This document shows, in pieces, positions 1 to 13,000 of a DNA stretch of 64,000 nt (position 1 is the first letter of the stretch; each line of letters opens with the position of its first letter). The stretch comes from Fasciola hepatica (taxonomy: Eukaryota; Platyhelminthes; Trematoda; Plagiorchiida; Fasciolidae): assembly GCA_948099385.1 (NCBI GenBank), contig CANUEZ040000168.1:4937001-5001000 (forward strand), read 5' to 3'. The translations under genes and the position numbers were made by a program. The notes below the pieces were generated by a model. It searched no databases, was not told where the DNA came from, and worked only from the letters and a program-made list of their open reading frames with translations.

Positions 1-840
1 AATCTTCCACCGCACACGTTACGAGTCATTTTAGCCCAACTTTAGCCCAACAGCGTTGGGTATTTTGCAGCTTGACTGTGGCCATGGAACAAGGCGGAGT
101 ACAGTAAAGCTCCTTAGAACGATACCTTTGATGATAACCAACAGACTGTCAGTCGGTAACGGTGGGACCGGAATTTTTATATGGTTGCTACTGAGAGATC
201 TCTTTGGGTGACTTCCTGCTAGGTGATGCTTGCGTTGGGTGTCCAACTGACGACACATTGAGGGCCTTGACCTTTTGACAAGATCTTGGCTGCTACTGAG
301 GCAATAACAGACTCAATTTGTGAGCAAATCGCCTGATTGATCTTCGGCTCATAGGTTTCTCCAGTTTTCGTCGACCGTCTGGGCAAGTTTTTCAGGACGT
401 TCCTCTGTGGACATGCAAAAAACCTTTTCTATGTCACTGGGAAGAAGTTGGAGCCAGATCTCTTTTAAGAGACGATTATCGATCTTTGTAGTACCTAGAA
501 ATGTGGGCGTGCATCGCAGCAACTGAGAAGGTTTGCCATCTCCGAGCTCGGTGTCTGCAAACAAACAAACAATTGGCCATTTTTCAGACATACCAACCCG
601 GCAAATGACAACTGCTTTGATGCGTTCTTGCGGGTTGAGTTCTTCTGATTCCAACACATCTCGTACTTCGTCAACGATATTTAGAGGACGAACTACGCCC
701 ACTTGGTGAAATCCACTACTTTTCGTAATCACATTGAGCAGAGCAAATGTTGATTCTAACTGTGCAAACCAAGCCTTAGGGTTACTTTCTCCAAACAGTG
801 CAAACGGAACGGCAAGTGCTATTTTACCCAAAGTCAACAA
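1..840 (-). pseudogene. Truncated Ty3/gypsy (CsRn1-like) gag with start of protease region
   Basis: A minus-strand ORF of 163 residues (349-840) has the layout of CsRn1-type gypsy Gag: an early P-x-AWF-x-QLE stretch, then KAVVICRVG, then a PSQLLR motif followed by LLKEIWLQLLP. These are the landmarks of the capsid-like region. Further along the strand (31-258) a decayed stretch includes a segment resembling the start of the retroviral-type protease, but the catalytic DTG is not recognisable. Pol lies outside the window to the left or is lost. Gag would package element RNA; this copy is a fragment. Family assignment is from remembered motif layout, not an alignment. Confidence 0.6.
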
Positions 841-1085
841 TTTTGAGTCGCTGATCCAGTGAATGGTAAAATAAACTGGTAAAAATAAAACTGAGTTACC
901 ACCGACTAAAGTTGATAGAATGGTTTCCCTGTGCTCGAGGATCTGAAGAAATGTAGAAAGTTGGAAGAGCTCATGAATTTAGTACTGCTGCTACCATGTT
1001 TGGATTAGATCTCGTGATTTTCCTCAAGGAACGGGCAACAAGCCAGAATTTCCGATGGGTGCCAGAAGACGGTAAAAGTCAATGG
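841..1085. other. Unassigned stretch between gag remnant and palindrome end
   Basis: No coding signal or repeat recognised. It could be the untranslated leader of the gypsy remnant, which starts at 840 on the minus strand. The inverted-repeat match fades out at about 1,085. Confidence 0.3.
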
Positions 1086-2274
1086 AATTGGTGAAGGACG
1101 GTTTGCATTGAAACAGTGTGGATCACGTTTGCTTTTTAGAGCGACACCAAGAAGGATGCTTATTAAGGAAGCTAGAGGTTCAAACGTTCGTAAGCACAGC
1201 AGTCAAAAATGTGTTTTTAAGTTGACCAAAATCAATTGTCCTCACAACAAGCAGATGAACAATGCACAATCCTGAGGCACCAAATAACATACAAAATGCG
1301 TGGAGCTTGGTGCCAATCAGTGATGTCTGTCCAAGGTAATTTCGGGTCATAAATTTACACATTCAAACTCAGTCATCTCCAGGTCACAACAAATCAACGG
1401 AAGGAACACAAGTGTTACGAAACAGTGGCAAAAGAACAACAGTTCGAAGTCAATAAAGTAAATTCCATTTACGAATGAAATCCGACCGAAAGCAGTAAGA
1501 GCATCCAAAGTTGTACTTGAAGCCAAGGAACGAAAAGAATCTGCAGTACTGTAATGACTGCCTAAACGAGACCGTCTTCACGCGAATACTTCAGCCCGAC
1601 AACTCCGTGACCCCAAATTAGATAAGTTGTCGTTATCTTCTGGCTAACGGTAAACACACGTCAATCCACAGCAGAATCAAAAAGGAACACCGGATGAGTC
1701 GGAATCACGTATTATACGGTACCTGAAATGTACAATAATATAAAAATACAACAAATCATAGTCATACTTAACCGTAGTCCTTCTTAGGCAGACCGTAAAC
1801 GGAACAACCACGAGGAATGTAATAGCTCGACCGAACGTTAGCGAACAGCAAACAAAAGTATCATGAAAGAGGAAACAGTCAGTTGGTACAGATAAACAAA
1901 AGTGGAACACGAAAGGGGCAGCGAACAGGAATATCACTAATGGACACTTATTGGGAAAATTTGATTGGTCACCTCACTTTTCAAACTGATCGAAAAAACT
2001 ACGCCAGCTATCTAACTTCGAAGAACATACTATTTCCCTTCTCATTCACTAGTGTTTTTCCTATTCTGTCATATTTTTGCACAATTATTCTTGCTGGTAA
2101 CCGAGTACATTAACGAACTAGGGAGAAATGCAAAAGTATGCTGAAACTGCCAAACTGAAGGTAACAAACGGATCACACTTTTGTTGTACTGTGTAGGGGG
2201 ATTTGTAGTGATCCGGATATGACTGAGTTTGCTAATGTAAATTTTCTAACTAAAATCAAAACAAATCAGTATAC

Positions 2275-3618
2275 ACCCAAGTAGCACACCCAACCCGCTC
2301 TCAATTGGGCGCGCGTTGGGCTAGCGTTGGGCTAACTTTGGGCCACATCACTGGAAACTTCCGGTAGCGCTAACTGCACCCAATTGGGGGCGTTCGAAAA
2401 AAATCGCTGGAAATGGGTACCATTTCGTTTCCTAATCCATCTTAACCGCCAGCTTCTTAGTTTATTTACCAACATCCCCCTTTTCGACCAAAACCACGAA
2501 TTAATCACTGTTTAGAAAAAACATTTTGTGAAAATCACTAAGTTCATTATAAAAATGGCATATTGAAAGCTTGTAAAATCTAGCAATTCGAAGAATGTTT
2601 CATTCAAAATGTTCGGAAAATATTCACCATTCTTATGTTACTTGGTCACCGGATCGGAAATATCATGCAATAAGGTGAGACAGCGGCATTTAAAGAAACG
2701 CTGGACAACAAATAATTCTCGCTTGTAGGTTTCAAAAACGGTTTATTTGAAAACTGTTTTCAACAAAACGGCTTACCATCTGATAATTTACGTATCAGAA
2801 CAACTATAACCAATGAAATAGGAAAATGTCAAATAAACTCTGAACTATATCTGAGAATTATCTAGAGTTGGGATTTATGATAACCTGTTACTATGCCTGA
2901 GAATGACTGAAAAGGTGTGCATTACATCAGATAAATAAAAAAAATCTCAACAGAAGTAGTGGCTTTGGATTTCTGTCGAAGAAAATGATAATTTATGAAC
3001 CTGCAATCTCATTTTTCATCTCTTTGAATAACAAAGTTGATAAAAGAACACTTTGTCTTTCAACGACAAACACCAGTTCTTCTGCGAACCTCGGGATGGA
3101 ACGAACAGCATCGGGAGTTTAGTCAAAGACGACAAAGTTTATTGACCTACCCTTGACGGCAACAATGAGGCTGATTTGAACGGCATTTCGCACTCCCAAA
3201 CCAGCGGCACACACGGTTCTTCCTAGCTGTATTTCTCGACTAGCTGAAAGACCTAAAATAATACGAATATGCTAACCTGCGTTGGATGATCGACTTTGAT
3301 GCGCTGGTAGTGAGAAGACTGCTGCTTGAAAGACCCATGGACCCCAAATCTGCTGTTGCCTAAACTCTTGTGGCCTCGCCAAAATGAAGTATTTTGCACC
3401 GAGGATTTCGTTGAGCCTCCAAGAACTCTCCAACCGCTTCTCTTCACACCTAATATTGTATTATGAGTCTCCTAATCTGGAGATGAATAACCAAAGTTAG
3501 ATGACGATTAGTACCCAATACCGCATGAACTCCAAAGAAAACAACATTACAAACCGACTACATCAGAGTCCATGAATATATATTGCGTGTATACATGTAT
3601 AAGTGTGTGTGTACACAA

Positions 3619-3670
<52 letters not shown>

Positions 3671-4007
3671 GGAAAAAATATACCAGAGGTAAAATAAACT
3701 GTAAAAATGCGCTGTCAGTTATCTCTATGAGTGGCGAATAACTTTCCTTCATGGAAAACCGAAATGAACATTCTAACAGTGGAGAATGAAGAAAACCAGT
3801 GAGTCTCCGCCTCGCAACGAAGACATCCAGTAAAACAAAATGTGCTCCCTTTGTAATGCAGATCGATGTGAATGAATACAGTAGTACAATTATTATTATA
3901 TTGCTTATGAGATTTCACGAGCTTCTGTGCGAGACTTCAAGGCACATATCAGGAGCAATTTTAGTCCAACTTAAGCCCAAACGCGTTGGGTATTGTGCTG
4001 CTTGGGT
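2275..4007. mobile_element. Putative non-autonomous TIR element (left-arm copy)
   Basis: The ends form an inverted repeat of about 23 bp: the left end begins ACCCAAGTAGCACA and the right end reads TGTGCTGCTTGGGT, both followed inward by a CCCAAC/GTTGGG block. More GTTGGG/GCCCAAC copies lie just inside both ends. The inside has no transposase-like ORF and contains an AT tract at 3,621-3,667. No clear target-site duplication is visible. It could instead be two unrelated insertions of the same short repeat in opposite orientation. Confidence 0.45.
3621..3667. repeat. (TA)n microsatellite, left arm outer
   Basis: Uninterrupted AT dinucleotide repeat of about 47 bp. Its mirror in the other arm (31,264-31,332) is longer and interrupted. 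Confidence 0.95.
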
Positions 4008-4014
4008 AACTAAT

Positions 4015-5550
4015 TCAAACGAAGTTGTACACACCTTTTATGTTTTTGAAGTCACAGAATAGTGTTTGTTGATTTTCCGCATAATCTAACGACAATCGGT
4101 TTACGTAATGCTCGTGTAAGATTGGGTAAATCTACCCATGCTGCTTGTACCGGCATTCAACCTTAGTTATTTGTTTACCACATATCAGTGGTTACCTGAA
4201 CTCGCGCCACCAAGCTCGGTGGCCATTTGAACGTTGCCCGTACACGCTACACGCACGATTTTCCAATATATGCTAACCACTCTCTCCCTATCTGTAGTGT
4301 TCTGCTTCTCGTGTGTTTTGGGAAACGTTACCCTGGTGATCGTGGTGGCATATTGCAGAGTATCACTGTAACGGTCGAATAGTTCAAGCTGGATGAGAAG
4401 GACTAGCCAACGTATGTTATAAAGAAACAGCTTGGTAGGGTTTAACCAAACTTACATGCTTCCTTATTCCACGCGTTCGTTAGTTTTTCCTACTTTGTCC
4501 GGCTCACCCGTCCGTCACTGTGATACTTAGCACAACACAGTTACGATGACGAGATACTTGCCTCCCTCGATCCATGAGATGGGGAACACCGTAAATGGGG
4601 AGGAAATGAATAGCGTGTTGTACAAGAGCGTGCTGGTATCGTGCGCATCGAGCAGTCAAATTGCCACCGTGCTTGGTAGCAAGAGTTCAGATGAACAATA
4701 ATATGTTGAACAAATAAACGAAGGTGATTCCCACTACAGGCACATGACATAAATGGCGCGCGGTGGACGATGTTAACACAGAGAGCAGATAGGCTGATTA
4801 TGCCAAATTAAACGTGAAAGTCGTATGTCTCTAGACTGGAAAACCACCCCAGCTTAAAGGTGCCCACTTAGACAAGCGGTAGATGAAGAACGCTGGGCAA
4901 GAGTAAACTGGACGTAGAAAGAAATAGACGATATGGAGATTGATGTGTGGTCGGAAAGGGGAAGAATAGATATTTAGAACTGAGGACCGAAGTTTTGGAG
5001 TGGGAATTTCATAGACAGTTAGATTCAACGTTTAGCAGTCTTATCGAAAATTGATCTAAAATGTGTACATTTTTAATTTTCACTTGATGACTCATGCAGC
5101 CTGTTGGTGGTCATCTAAAAGCCATTTTATCATTCGGTTTGCGCTTCTCACGTGTGATCTTCAGGCAGATAATTTATTTTATAACTGCTAATCGTGACTA
5201 TGTTCAATCTTATAAGGACAATTGTTGTTGTAAACGCACCTGCTAAGGGATACAGCTAATTAGTGAAACCCAACCACGTGGCTTCCTTAGTAAATATGTT
5301 CTTCGGTTCTTTGTGCTACGTGTTGACCATTTGCACGTTACTCTTATACTCGGCAATGTGGAAACACGGTAACAAAATAGCTATTCCTCAAAGCACATCG
5401 GAAAGAGAAGGCAGCCGAGCGAGATAGAGGTTAATGTGTCTTTGAGAGCTTGTGTGATAAGTGCACAACAGCTACGGTCAAATGGCAACCACAGTTGGCA
5501 GTCAGCGTTCAGTTAAACAGCAAATGAATAAACAAAGATTAGCCTTGCTA
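4015..5550. other. Palindrome-arm sequence without a recognised gene
   Basis: It is mirrored at about 29,390-30,920 in the right arm. It probably includes trailing sequence of the Penelope-like element. The stretch at about 5,270-5,370 resembles 63,805-63,890, and 4,255-4,290 resembles the last 50 bases of the window, so it is dispersed repeat DNA. No supported coding region. Confidence 0.5.
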
Positions 5551-5557
5551 CAATACG

Positions 5558-6494
5558 CTATTTCACTGAATAATCCCCTTTCATCATATATAGAAAACAC
5601 GAATAGCGAACAAGCTCGTTTTCGGTAACATCATCCTCGTGGCTAATACAGTTACATTTATAGGTTAGAAATGCATAAATTATGAACAATTTCTTTGTGC
5701 TAAAGTGTGATTGGATGGTCGTTAAAGTTGGTGTTGCGTAGTTAGGAAAGATAGGAGGGGAAATGTTGTTGTTTCGTGGTTGGGAAAGGGGCCCGTGAAA
5801 CAATGAACAAGGGTTTCGGGGATTATCCATTTCCGGTTTGAGCCAAAGGGTCAACGTGCGGGTCACACCGAGCTCCAGGGTCGGTCTCGGATCGAGGCCA
5901 GGGTAGTTTGAGTGCCCTAACGAAACGTTTCTGAGAACAAAGCGATGGATTGAATAATCTGATTGCCACAGCCTCTGCCGTTGCTAGATGTTGTTTTCGA
6001 GCGGCCTTCGGCGCGTTCGTAGGGACTTTGTAGACTATTTTGAACGCGTCGTCGTTTACGCGATGTCCAGTGTCCGCAAGGTGTGCCACAATCGCGCTGG
6101 TGATGGATTTTCTGTCTCCCGTCGACAGCCAAGTTGGTTTGTGCTCTTTGATCCTTTGTGATAGTTGCCGTGTCGTTCTACCTATGTAGCTTGCCGAACA
6201 TGAGCAAACAAACGATTAGGTTAGCATGGATGAGGTGAGGACAGGTAACTTGTCTTTTAGGTTCGTCGAGATCACTGGTCGACTGGTGAAGTGGGCACGC
6301 AGTGTAGCAGCGGGAAAGGTGCGAGCGATTGCCTTTTCCAAGCGTCTTATTAGTAACTCGCTTTTGTCATCTCCTTTGAAAGGGAGATTAATGTATAAAT
6401 CTTTCTTCTTCACGGTCACTAGCGCTTGTCTCGTTTCCCTTTCTGCTACGTTCTTTTGAATGAAGCGCTCGGGGTATCCGTTATCCAAAAGCAC
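5558..6494 (-). mobile_element. Penelope-like element fragment, GIY-YIG endonuclease region (left copy, broken)
   Basis: Translated on the minus strand, 6,494-6,216 gives the linker after the reverse transcriptase. After an in-frame stop at 6,213-6,215 (TAA where the right copy has TAT) comes the GIY-YIG-type domain: a CSCSASYIGRT motif, the RQLSQRIKEH helix, then AHLADTGH. The Penelope C-terminal segment follows (AVAIRLFNPSLC, ALKLPWP) at about 5,880-6,000. GIY-YIG domains nick DNA for element insertion. The reverse-transcriptase core is absent, so this is 5'-truncated. About 365 bp here (5,654-6,018) is missing from the right-arm copy, which shows the left copy keeps the older arrangement despite its nonsense mutation. 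Confidence 0.8.
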
Positions 6495-6499
6495 TATTT

Positions 6500-7560
6500 C
6501 TCTCTATGTTGTTTATTAGAGAGATTTCGTGATGATTCCACATAACCTACATACGGGGTACCTTACTGAACACGTGCGGCACCGTGGGATTTGAATTGCA
6601 TGAATATCAGACTTAGCCGCTCATCATGGTTCATCGAAATCTGGAATAAGTATATAAACCACAATAATCTAGTACTAATTCGATTAGAGGATGCAATTGC
6701 AGGCCTTGCATGCTTTGCTACAGATCACTGTGTTCTGCTCGAGTGACGTCATCACGTTCGTTGTCACTCCACGGTCATTTCAATCACATACGCTACTTAT
6801 TCAATATTTCGTACAAAAAACTACACTCAGTCCGCTGAAGAAAACAGTTCACAGCTTTGTGGAATGTCTTCAAGTGCTCTTACTTTTCCTGGTTCGATAT
6901 TGAGTTTGTTCATTTTCTCTAATACTTGTTCGTCGCAGTATGGTCCTCGAGCTCATGACGGGTCCAAAGCTGAGGCCGCGCACGCGGTTCAAATCTCCTT
7001 GTGAGATTTCTAATACAGAGCAGAGGGACAACAACATTGTCTTGATGGGATTCAACTCTATCGAGAACAGCAATCGATGATTGCCACATATTCATGTGGT
7101 TTTGCCATCTGACGTTAGCGGAGTTACAATGAGATTACTTCAGGGAGAGGATTTACCAAGGAGTGATGATGCCTTTTTCACACATAGATTACAAAGAGAG
7201 ACGAACTGGTTCACGTTAACCAAATCGTAGGATGCTGCATTCGGTAAGTATCGGGCTCACAGACACATCTCCATTTTGGTAGGCAGTATATGCATCCGAC
7301 CGCATTCCTGGAGCTATGAAGAATGAGGTTTCGAAGCCGAGAAATATCACCTTGTGTTCTAAGTCTTAGATTTAGTTGGTGAATAAACGTAAGAATGCAT
7401 CCCCAAATAGCGAAATAAACATAATTTTTCAGAAGTTTAGACTGTTTCGAACTTAAATCCCTGTTGCAATCGGAACTTCTACTTGTGAACTAGTACAGTC
7501 GCACCGAACATAGTAAACACTCCGACCCGAACTAAGTGCACTGAAGGAAAGACAACACCA
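6500..7560. other. Palindrome-arm sequence without a recognised gene
   Basis: Mirrored in the right arm at about 28,285-28,800 and 24,500-25,042. The site of the right-arm gypsy insertion corresponds to about position 7,020 here, where no insertion is present. Short ORFs occur but nothing recognisable. Confidence 0.5.
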
Positions 7561-7561
7561 G

Positions 7562-7828
7562 TTGAGCTGCAACGCAATTCGAAATTGTACTCTGCCCAAT
7601 CGCTACCTACAAGCATTCGTGGATGGTGACACTCAGCGGATGGTCCAGTGTCCTGCTGTGCCGCCTGCGCAGTCTTACCTTGGGAAAAATACTGCGAATT
7701 TCTGTGTGGACAAGAAAACAGGGAATGTGGAAGTCCACAGGAAGCTCGCATTACAATTAGTTTCTGCGTGGCAGCATGAGAATTGCTCGGACCCCTTGAG
7801 AAACATCATTGGCGAGATGATCACCTGA
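7562..7828 (+). CDS. Conserved cysteine-containing ORF of unknown function (left copy)
   Basis: An open frame of 88 codons (starting TTG, not ATG, so at best an internal or terminal exon) ends with a stop at 7,826-7,828. It has cysteines in its first ten residues, a QCPAVPP stretch, and an FCVDKKTGNVE segment loosely reminiscent of the CWCVD-G core of thyroglobulin type-1 domains. The translation is identical in the right arm, but the surrounding non-coding DNA is also nearly identical, so this is weak evidence for selection. It runs convergent to the knottin gene at 9,711-13,301. It may be a chance ORF. Confidence 0.2.
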   Translation: MSCNAIRNCTLPNRYLQAFVDGDTQRMVQCPAVPPAQSYLGKNTANFCVDKKTGNVEVHRKLALQLVSAWQHENCSDPLRNIIGEMIT

Positions 7829-8291
7829 AAAATTTGAATTGTTGAGGAGATTCTGTTCGCAATTATTATTGGCTTTTGGTTGAGTTAAACAAAACTGCAT
7901 TGCTCACGGGTGCAGTTATGAAATTACAATCCTGATACTGTTCAGGCATAATTTTTATTCCCGGAAATCTTTCGTCGTTCGAAATTAGTTGTCTCTGTTT
8001 ACAACTCTGGCATATATATCACAGTGGTGTGACACTGCTTTCATTTCTGTCAATCATCATCTTTATTGAAATCCCATGTATAAATTCATTCCAAACTAAG
8101 CTGTTCCCGATTCGACCCTCAATATGATACACGTTTTTATAAATCCTACCTGATCGTTTCTCACTCTGTACTCTTTGCTCTGCAGGTTCGCACAAACATC
8201 TCTGTTGTTCGACTTTGGATTTCTGACTACTAGTGAAGCACCATTCTATTCGTGACTGTAGTCATCATTCGCGTTATTACAGAGGATTTCC

Positions 8292-9172
8292 GACAGAGCG
8301 TTACTCGGCACTGTTGTTGTTCTGATTTGCGAGTTATCGTTTTTTACACTCGTTGTACTTCATTCGTCTCACTAGCCCTGAAAGATAAACTGGGAAACCT
8401 AACCCAACTCGTGGTCCATTCTGTGAAGAGGTTGGACGTCTTTAACTCGATTGCTCCAAAAGGTAACAAGACGATGGTAGGAATGAAAAACCGTCGTCCG
8501 ATACAATTAGTCTTCGGGCGATAGACAGTAAGAAAATGCAGTCTCAAATTGAGATTCCTGATAACAATCAATTTTGTCTGAAGGAAACGGGAGCATTTGT
8601 TTCCTTATCAAAGCCATTGCTGTGTGAGGCAGTCAAGTCCTGCGCCACTTAGACAAAGACCTCCAGTGATCCTGTTATTTAAAATGGGTGAAAGGCACAA
8701 CTCACGGTTGATACTGGAACAATATTGGATGTGTTGATTGCGGTAATCGTTGTACGAATTTGGGCTTCAGACAGAAATTCTGTTCGATGCCCAATGCTGA
8801 TCGGGTGAAACACGTTACTACATCAACCATGGACTTGATGACCCTACCACCATGAAAAATGTCTTGGAAAGAAGACAGGAACTACTGGACGATCCCACTC
8901 TTCTGAACCCCTGGAACGAAGGAGGAAACGAAGACGTCCAGGAGAGCAGCTTACTCAGTTTCTTGTCGGGAGGAAGGGAGGGAGAGAGAGTGAAGTTAGT
9001 TTGGAGGGGTGCATGGTACACTACTCGGAGTTAATTTGCACAGTCGATTGTAATTATCCACAGTCATAGATAACAGAGCGGAAACAAAAATGCTAACTTA
9101 TTCAACGTGTAGTGTCACTGTCCTACTGAAGGAGCACTGAGTTATAGTGAATTGTGTATCGTCGACTCAGAT
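8292..9172. other. Left-arm-specific segment (about 880 bp against 40 bp in the right arm)
   Basis: The arms match up to a GAGGATTTC at about 8,291 and again from ACCATTTCAATCAGTGAC at about 9,172. The right arm has only about 40 unrelated bases between (around 23,735-23,770). Short ORFs on both strands are not recognisable. It is either an insertion in the left arm or a replaced deletion in the right. Confidence 0.6.
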
Positions 9173-9267
9173 AACCATTTCAATCAGTGACTAATCATTT
9201 CATCTTTGTCGTAAAGCATGATTCTAAAGGAAGCAACTATAATTAGGCCTCTCTTTAGAATTCCCTT

Positions 9268-9405
9268 CTACTATTACTAATACTACTACCATTCAGAATA
9301 CTACTACTATTACTACCACTACTACTACTACTACTACTCATACTGCTACTACCACTACCAATACTAATACTATTACTAATACTGCTGCTGCTGCTGCAAT
9401 AGCAT
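9268..9405. repeat. Imperfect (ACT)n microsatellite, left copy
   Basis: Interrupted ACT/CTG triplet array, 3' of the left knottin gene. The corresponding right-arm array (about 23,439-23,642) is roughly 65 bp longer. Confidence 0.9.
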
Positions 9406-9710
9406 CGATAACAAAGACCACAACAACTTATACTACAGCCTTCGATACAGTACATTTTTATCCACTTCACCCACCAAAATAATGCCTCAGTGATGGAAAG
9501 TTCATGACAAGAATATCACGATCCCCGGAGTTATACTTGAGCATAATATCTCACAAAAGTGCCCAATAAAAGTTGTAGTAAATAAGAAAACATAACTGAC
9601 TGACAATAAAGATTTTTATGTAAAACACATTAAAGTAAGTTCCTTCACGCAAGGCCAGTGAGTAGGAGTTAGAGAGTTCAGATCTTCTGTTATGATTCAA
9701 CTCTTCCCGT

Positions 9711-9970
9711 TTAGACACATCTGAAATAACTGCAATCCCCACTACAACATTCGGAATCCTTCAGACACGCACGACCGCTGTTGAAACAAGGAACACATTT
9801 GCCTCGGAATGGTGCCTCCAGTTTGCACACACTTGTCCCACAACATGGTTTGAACACTGTCCTCGAGCAAGACTCGCCGAGACCAACGCAGCTACCTGTA
9901 AGAAGAAAACAGGAATAGGAGATACTATTTCCTATCATGAAATTTCTTGAATCTTTACTGTCTAATTCTG

Positions 9971-10044
<74 letters not shown>

Positions 10045-13000
10045 TTCAATTGTACGATGAATAAACGCGGAACATTAGCTCGTTCACCAATTCATGGTTT
10101 ACCGAATATACTCTGTGGGAATTCCCAGAAACTTACTATAGTCCTCTTGCATTTATATCTGAAGACACGTGGTAATTCAATGTGACTCCACCAAAATAAC
10201 TCCTCATGTCTTCGGTCATTTTCTTCTGCGAATCTCGTATCATTCAATACATTTGTGGAAACGATTACTGGTCTTTGTTTACTGTTAAGAAAGTGCATAA
10301 AAGGTGTCCAAAAATGTCGGAATTAGCCAATACGACTTACTTCGTAGATTTCAACAACTCGGCTACAATCAAGCGGATAACATAGTGAACCCAATTTAGA
10401 GTCCCATAACATTCAGTCAATCTGCATTTTGAAATCCTAACGATGAGCCTCATTTCCATTTCATTCGATTACACGTTTTCAATAAATAAAGGAAAATGAA
10501 AGATGAATTGTCTGTTACTTCATCGATTGTAATCAATTCTCGTTCCGAACAAATTCTTTTTTTTGTATTTGTTTCGATTTTGAAATTCTGTTTGGCACAT
10601 TCTGACAAACTGTAACTACCAATCATAACTTCAATATCCATCTGAGTTCGGAAGCCTTTTATGAGAGATCAAACGGGTGTGCAAGATGCTATGTGTGTGC
10701 CGTATGCCTCGCTCGAAGACATTTTGACTGCATTTTGACTGTTACAATCTGCCATGACACCGTGTATTTCATTTTCAAGCTCGATGTTTCTTATCAGGTA
10801 GTCGATCATATCGTCAATACCATTCGCGAATCAGACGAATATTTCACGCAGTAAAGATGGCTTTCGTCGAGGTGAACACGCGCGTCCAAGTGACAGCAAT
10901 ATCATATCTCATGCCATCACATCCAGCCAACTGCATTTTCATTCATAACTACACTCGTGTCTGTGGATGCCAATGTATAGGCAAAACCGAAAGGTAATGG
11001 TGTATGTATTTCGCCAATCACATTCCGAAAAGGCCTAAAATAAACAAACTCGTGGTAGGCAAAATCCACATAAACCTGACGAAGCCCTACCAAACCAATT
11101 CACCTGACGCGTTCTACCTGGTTTATCGGACAAAATCGGACAAAGTCGGACAAAATCTAGATCATGTCCACTGTTATGGCAATTCCAACTTTCACCTCGA
11201 TATTGTGGACCCAACAATGCTTGATGACTGAATGGGAGCGTTACCTTGGTACCGTTTATCACACTCAGATCAATTGAGCCTAACATGTAGTTCCCTGCTT
11301 CAGGGGATAATCTCACTTCATGTTATCAACTCACCTAATTATAAATTTTACCATGCAATTACTTAGCTAATTTCCACATCGTGGTACTACCCTTACCTAT
11401 TCATCACTTTCCACGGTTCGTCATCATACGTTGAACGAATAGTGTTTGATTGATTGAAACATCAAGTCACAGTACAGATACAACTGAAAGATCTGTGCTT
11501 AAGACATCTTACAAGCCATGGTGTCATTTTTCAAAATCAGTCATGTTGACCAATTTTGTAAGGAGAAAATATTGTCTTCGTTTCCAAAGTGAATCGGGTG
11601 AAAGTCATCCAATAAACACCACACTTGACCGGCTATATTGCACACAACACCTAATATTTAGGTGACCACCATAATTAGATTTGAATCGTGTGGAGACAAA
11701 GAACGTTGATTACTTAGTGGAACCCAAAAAATCCATTGACGACCAGTCTTGGTTAATTACCATGAGTGCAACATTATGCTTAACACTGGTCTGAAGGGAA
11801 TTCTTTCGAAGTGAACTTCACGTCGTCCTAGAGCGTTCACCTTAACACGCAACACGAATATTTCAGTTCAAACAACGTCAGTCGGACATCGAAATAAAGT
11901 AGGAAGATAACTACGCGTAGTAAAGTTTGTTGACCAAATTTTGTGAATTACAGAGCACCAACGATCACGATATTTGCTCGTATCCTACAAAGCATTGAAC
12001 CACCAAGTGGATGGATCTATTAGCCTGTAACAGGGAGCAATCCAATCAGTCGAACGAAAAAAATGCACAAGAGAATCAAACTAATGGGCACAGAAAACTG
12101 CCCAAAACACTGCCCAAATGCTCAGGTAAACGGTGAATCAACGTTGCTGCAACGCGGTCCCGAAAAAATGGGCTATAAAAGATTGCACATGTTTCATGGA
12201 CTTGACTTGTTTGGCCTGTCAAATACACGTGTCCTCACCTATCTTGCTTTCTTCGTTATCGCATCAGTAGCACTATACTGAAGCCACAAAATATTTTGAT
12301 TCATCAAGGGCTTCGTCATGTATACGCATTTGTTCGTATTGCTTTCTCAGTCCAATTTACACAGACAGATACAGATCATGTTCAGCATGATACAGTAACA
12401 TATAGAAATTCGCATCATTTTGTCACAAAAACCTCACATTGCACGTGATTTGCCATTCCGTAAAAAAACTGTCGTAAATCTCACACTACAAATTCAGAAT
12501 TGTTGGCCATGTGATTGAAATAACTCATAACAATGACTTTCATTCTGATGAAAATGACCAGTTCACGACTGGATCACGATTCACATTAATTACCACCGAA
12601 AAGCCCACATGGACACAATTCAAATGTTTAACCTGACGTGCTATGGGTCCTCGGTACAGTGCACTTTCAACAAGTTCCAGTCCCACGGCCATGCTGATCT
12701 CGTGCTCCGTCGACAAGAATCCGACAAGTTGGCGTCACATACACCGAGACACGGAAGCCAAATACATCTTATATTGACAAATATTTCTCTCTTCTAAAAA
12801 CTGCCTGCAACGACAAATCCCTCGACCACATTCGGCACTTGTAGCACAGTTTGTAGTGTGTTCAACAAATCTGCTTCTTCTTGCAGTTTTGAAATTCTAT
12901 TTGGACTACTAATTTGAGTAGGGAATCCATTCGCGGACTATGCAACCCATTTCCTAACACAACCTAAAATCTGTTCATTGTTCAAATTTAACCAAATCTG

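Noticed and set aside
9711..10185. Frames rich in alternating Ile-Tyr on both strands (also near 3,558-3,752, 15,816-16,206 and 31,181-31,393)
   Set aside because: They are translations of (TA)n tracts, open in every frame by chance.
12174..12281. TATAAAAG followed by a 30-codon hydrophobic peptide on plus
   Set aside because: The ATG lies only about 9 bp after the TATA-like box, so a normal start site would be downstream of it. The peptide lies antisense within the knottin intron.
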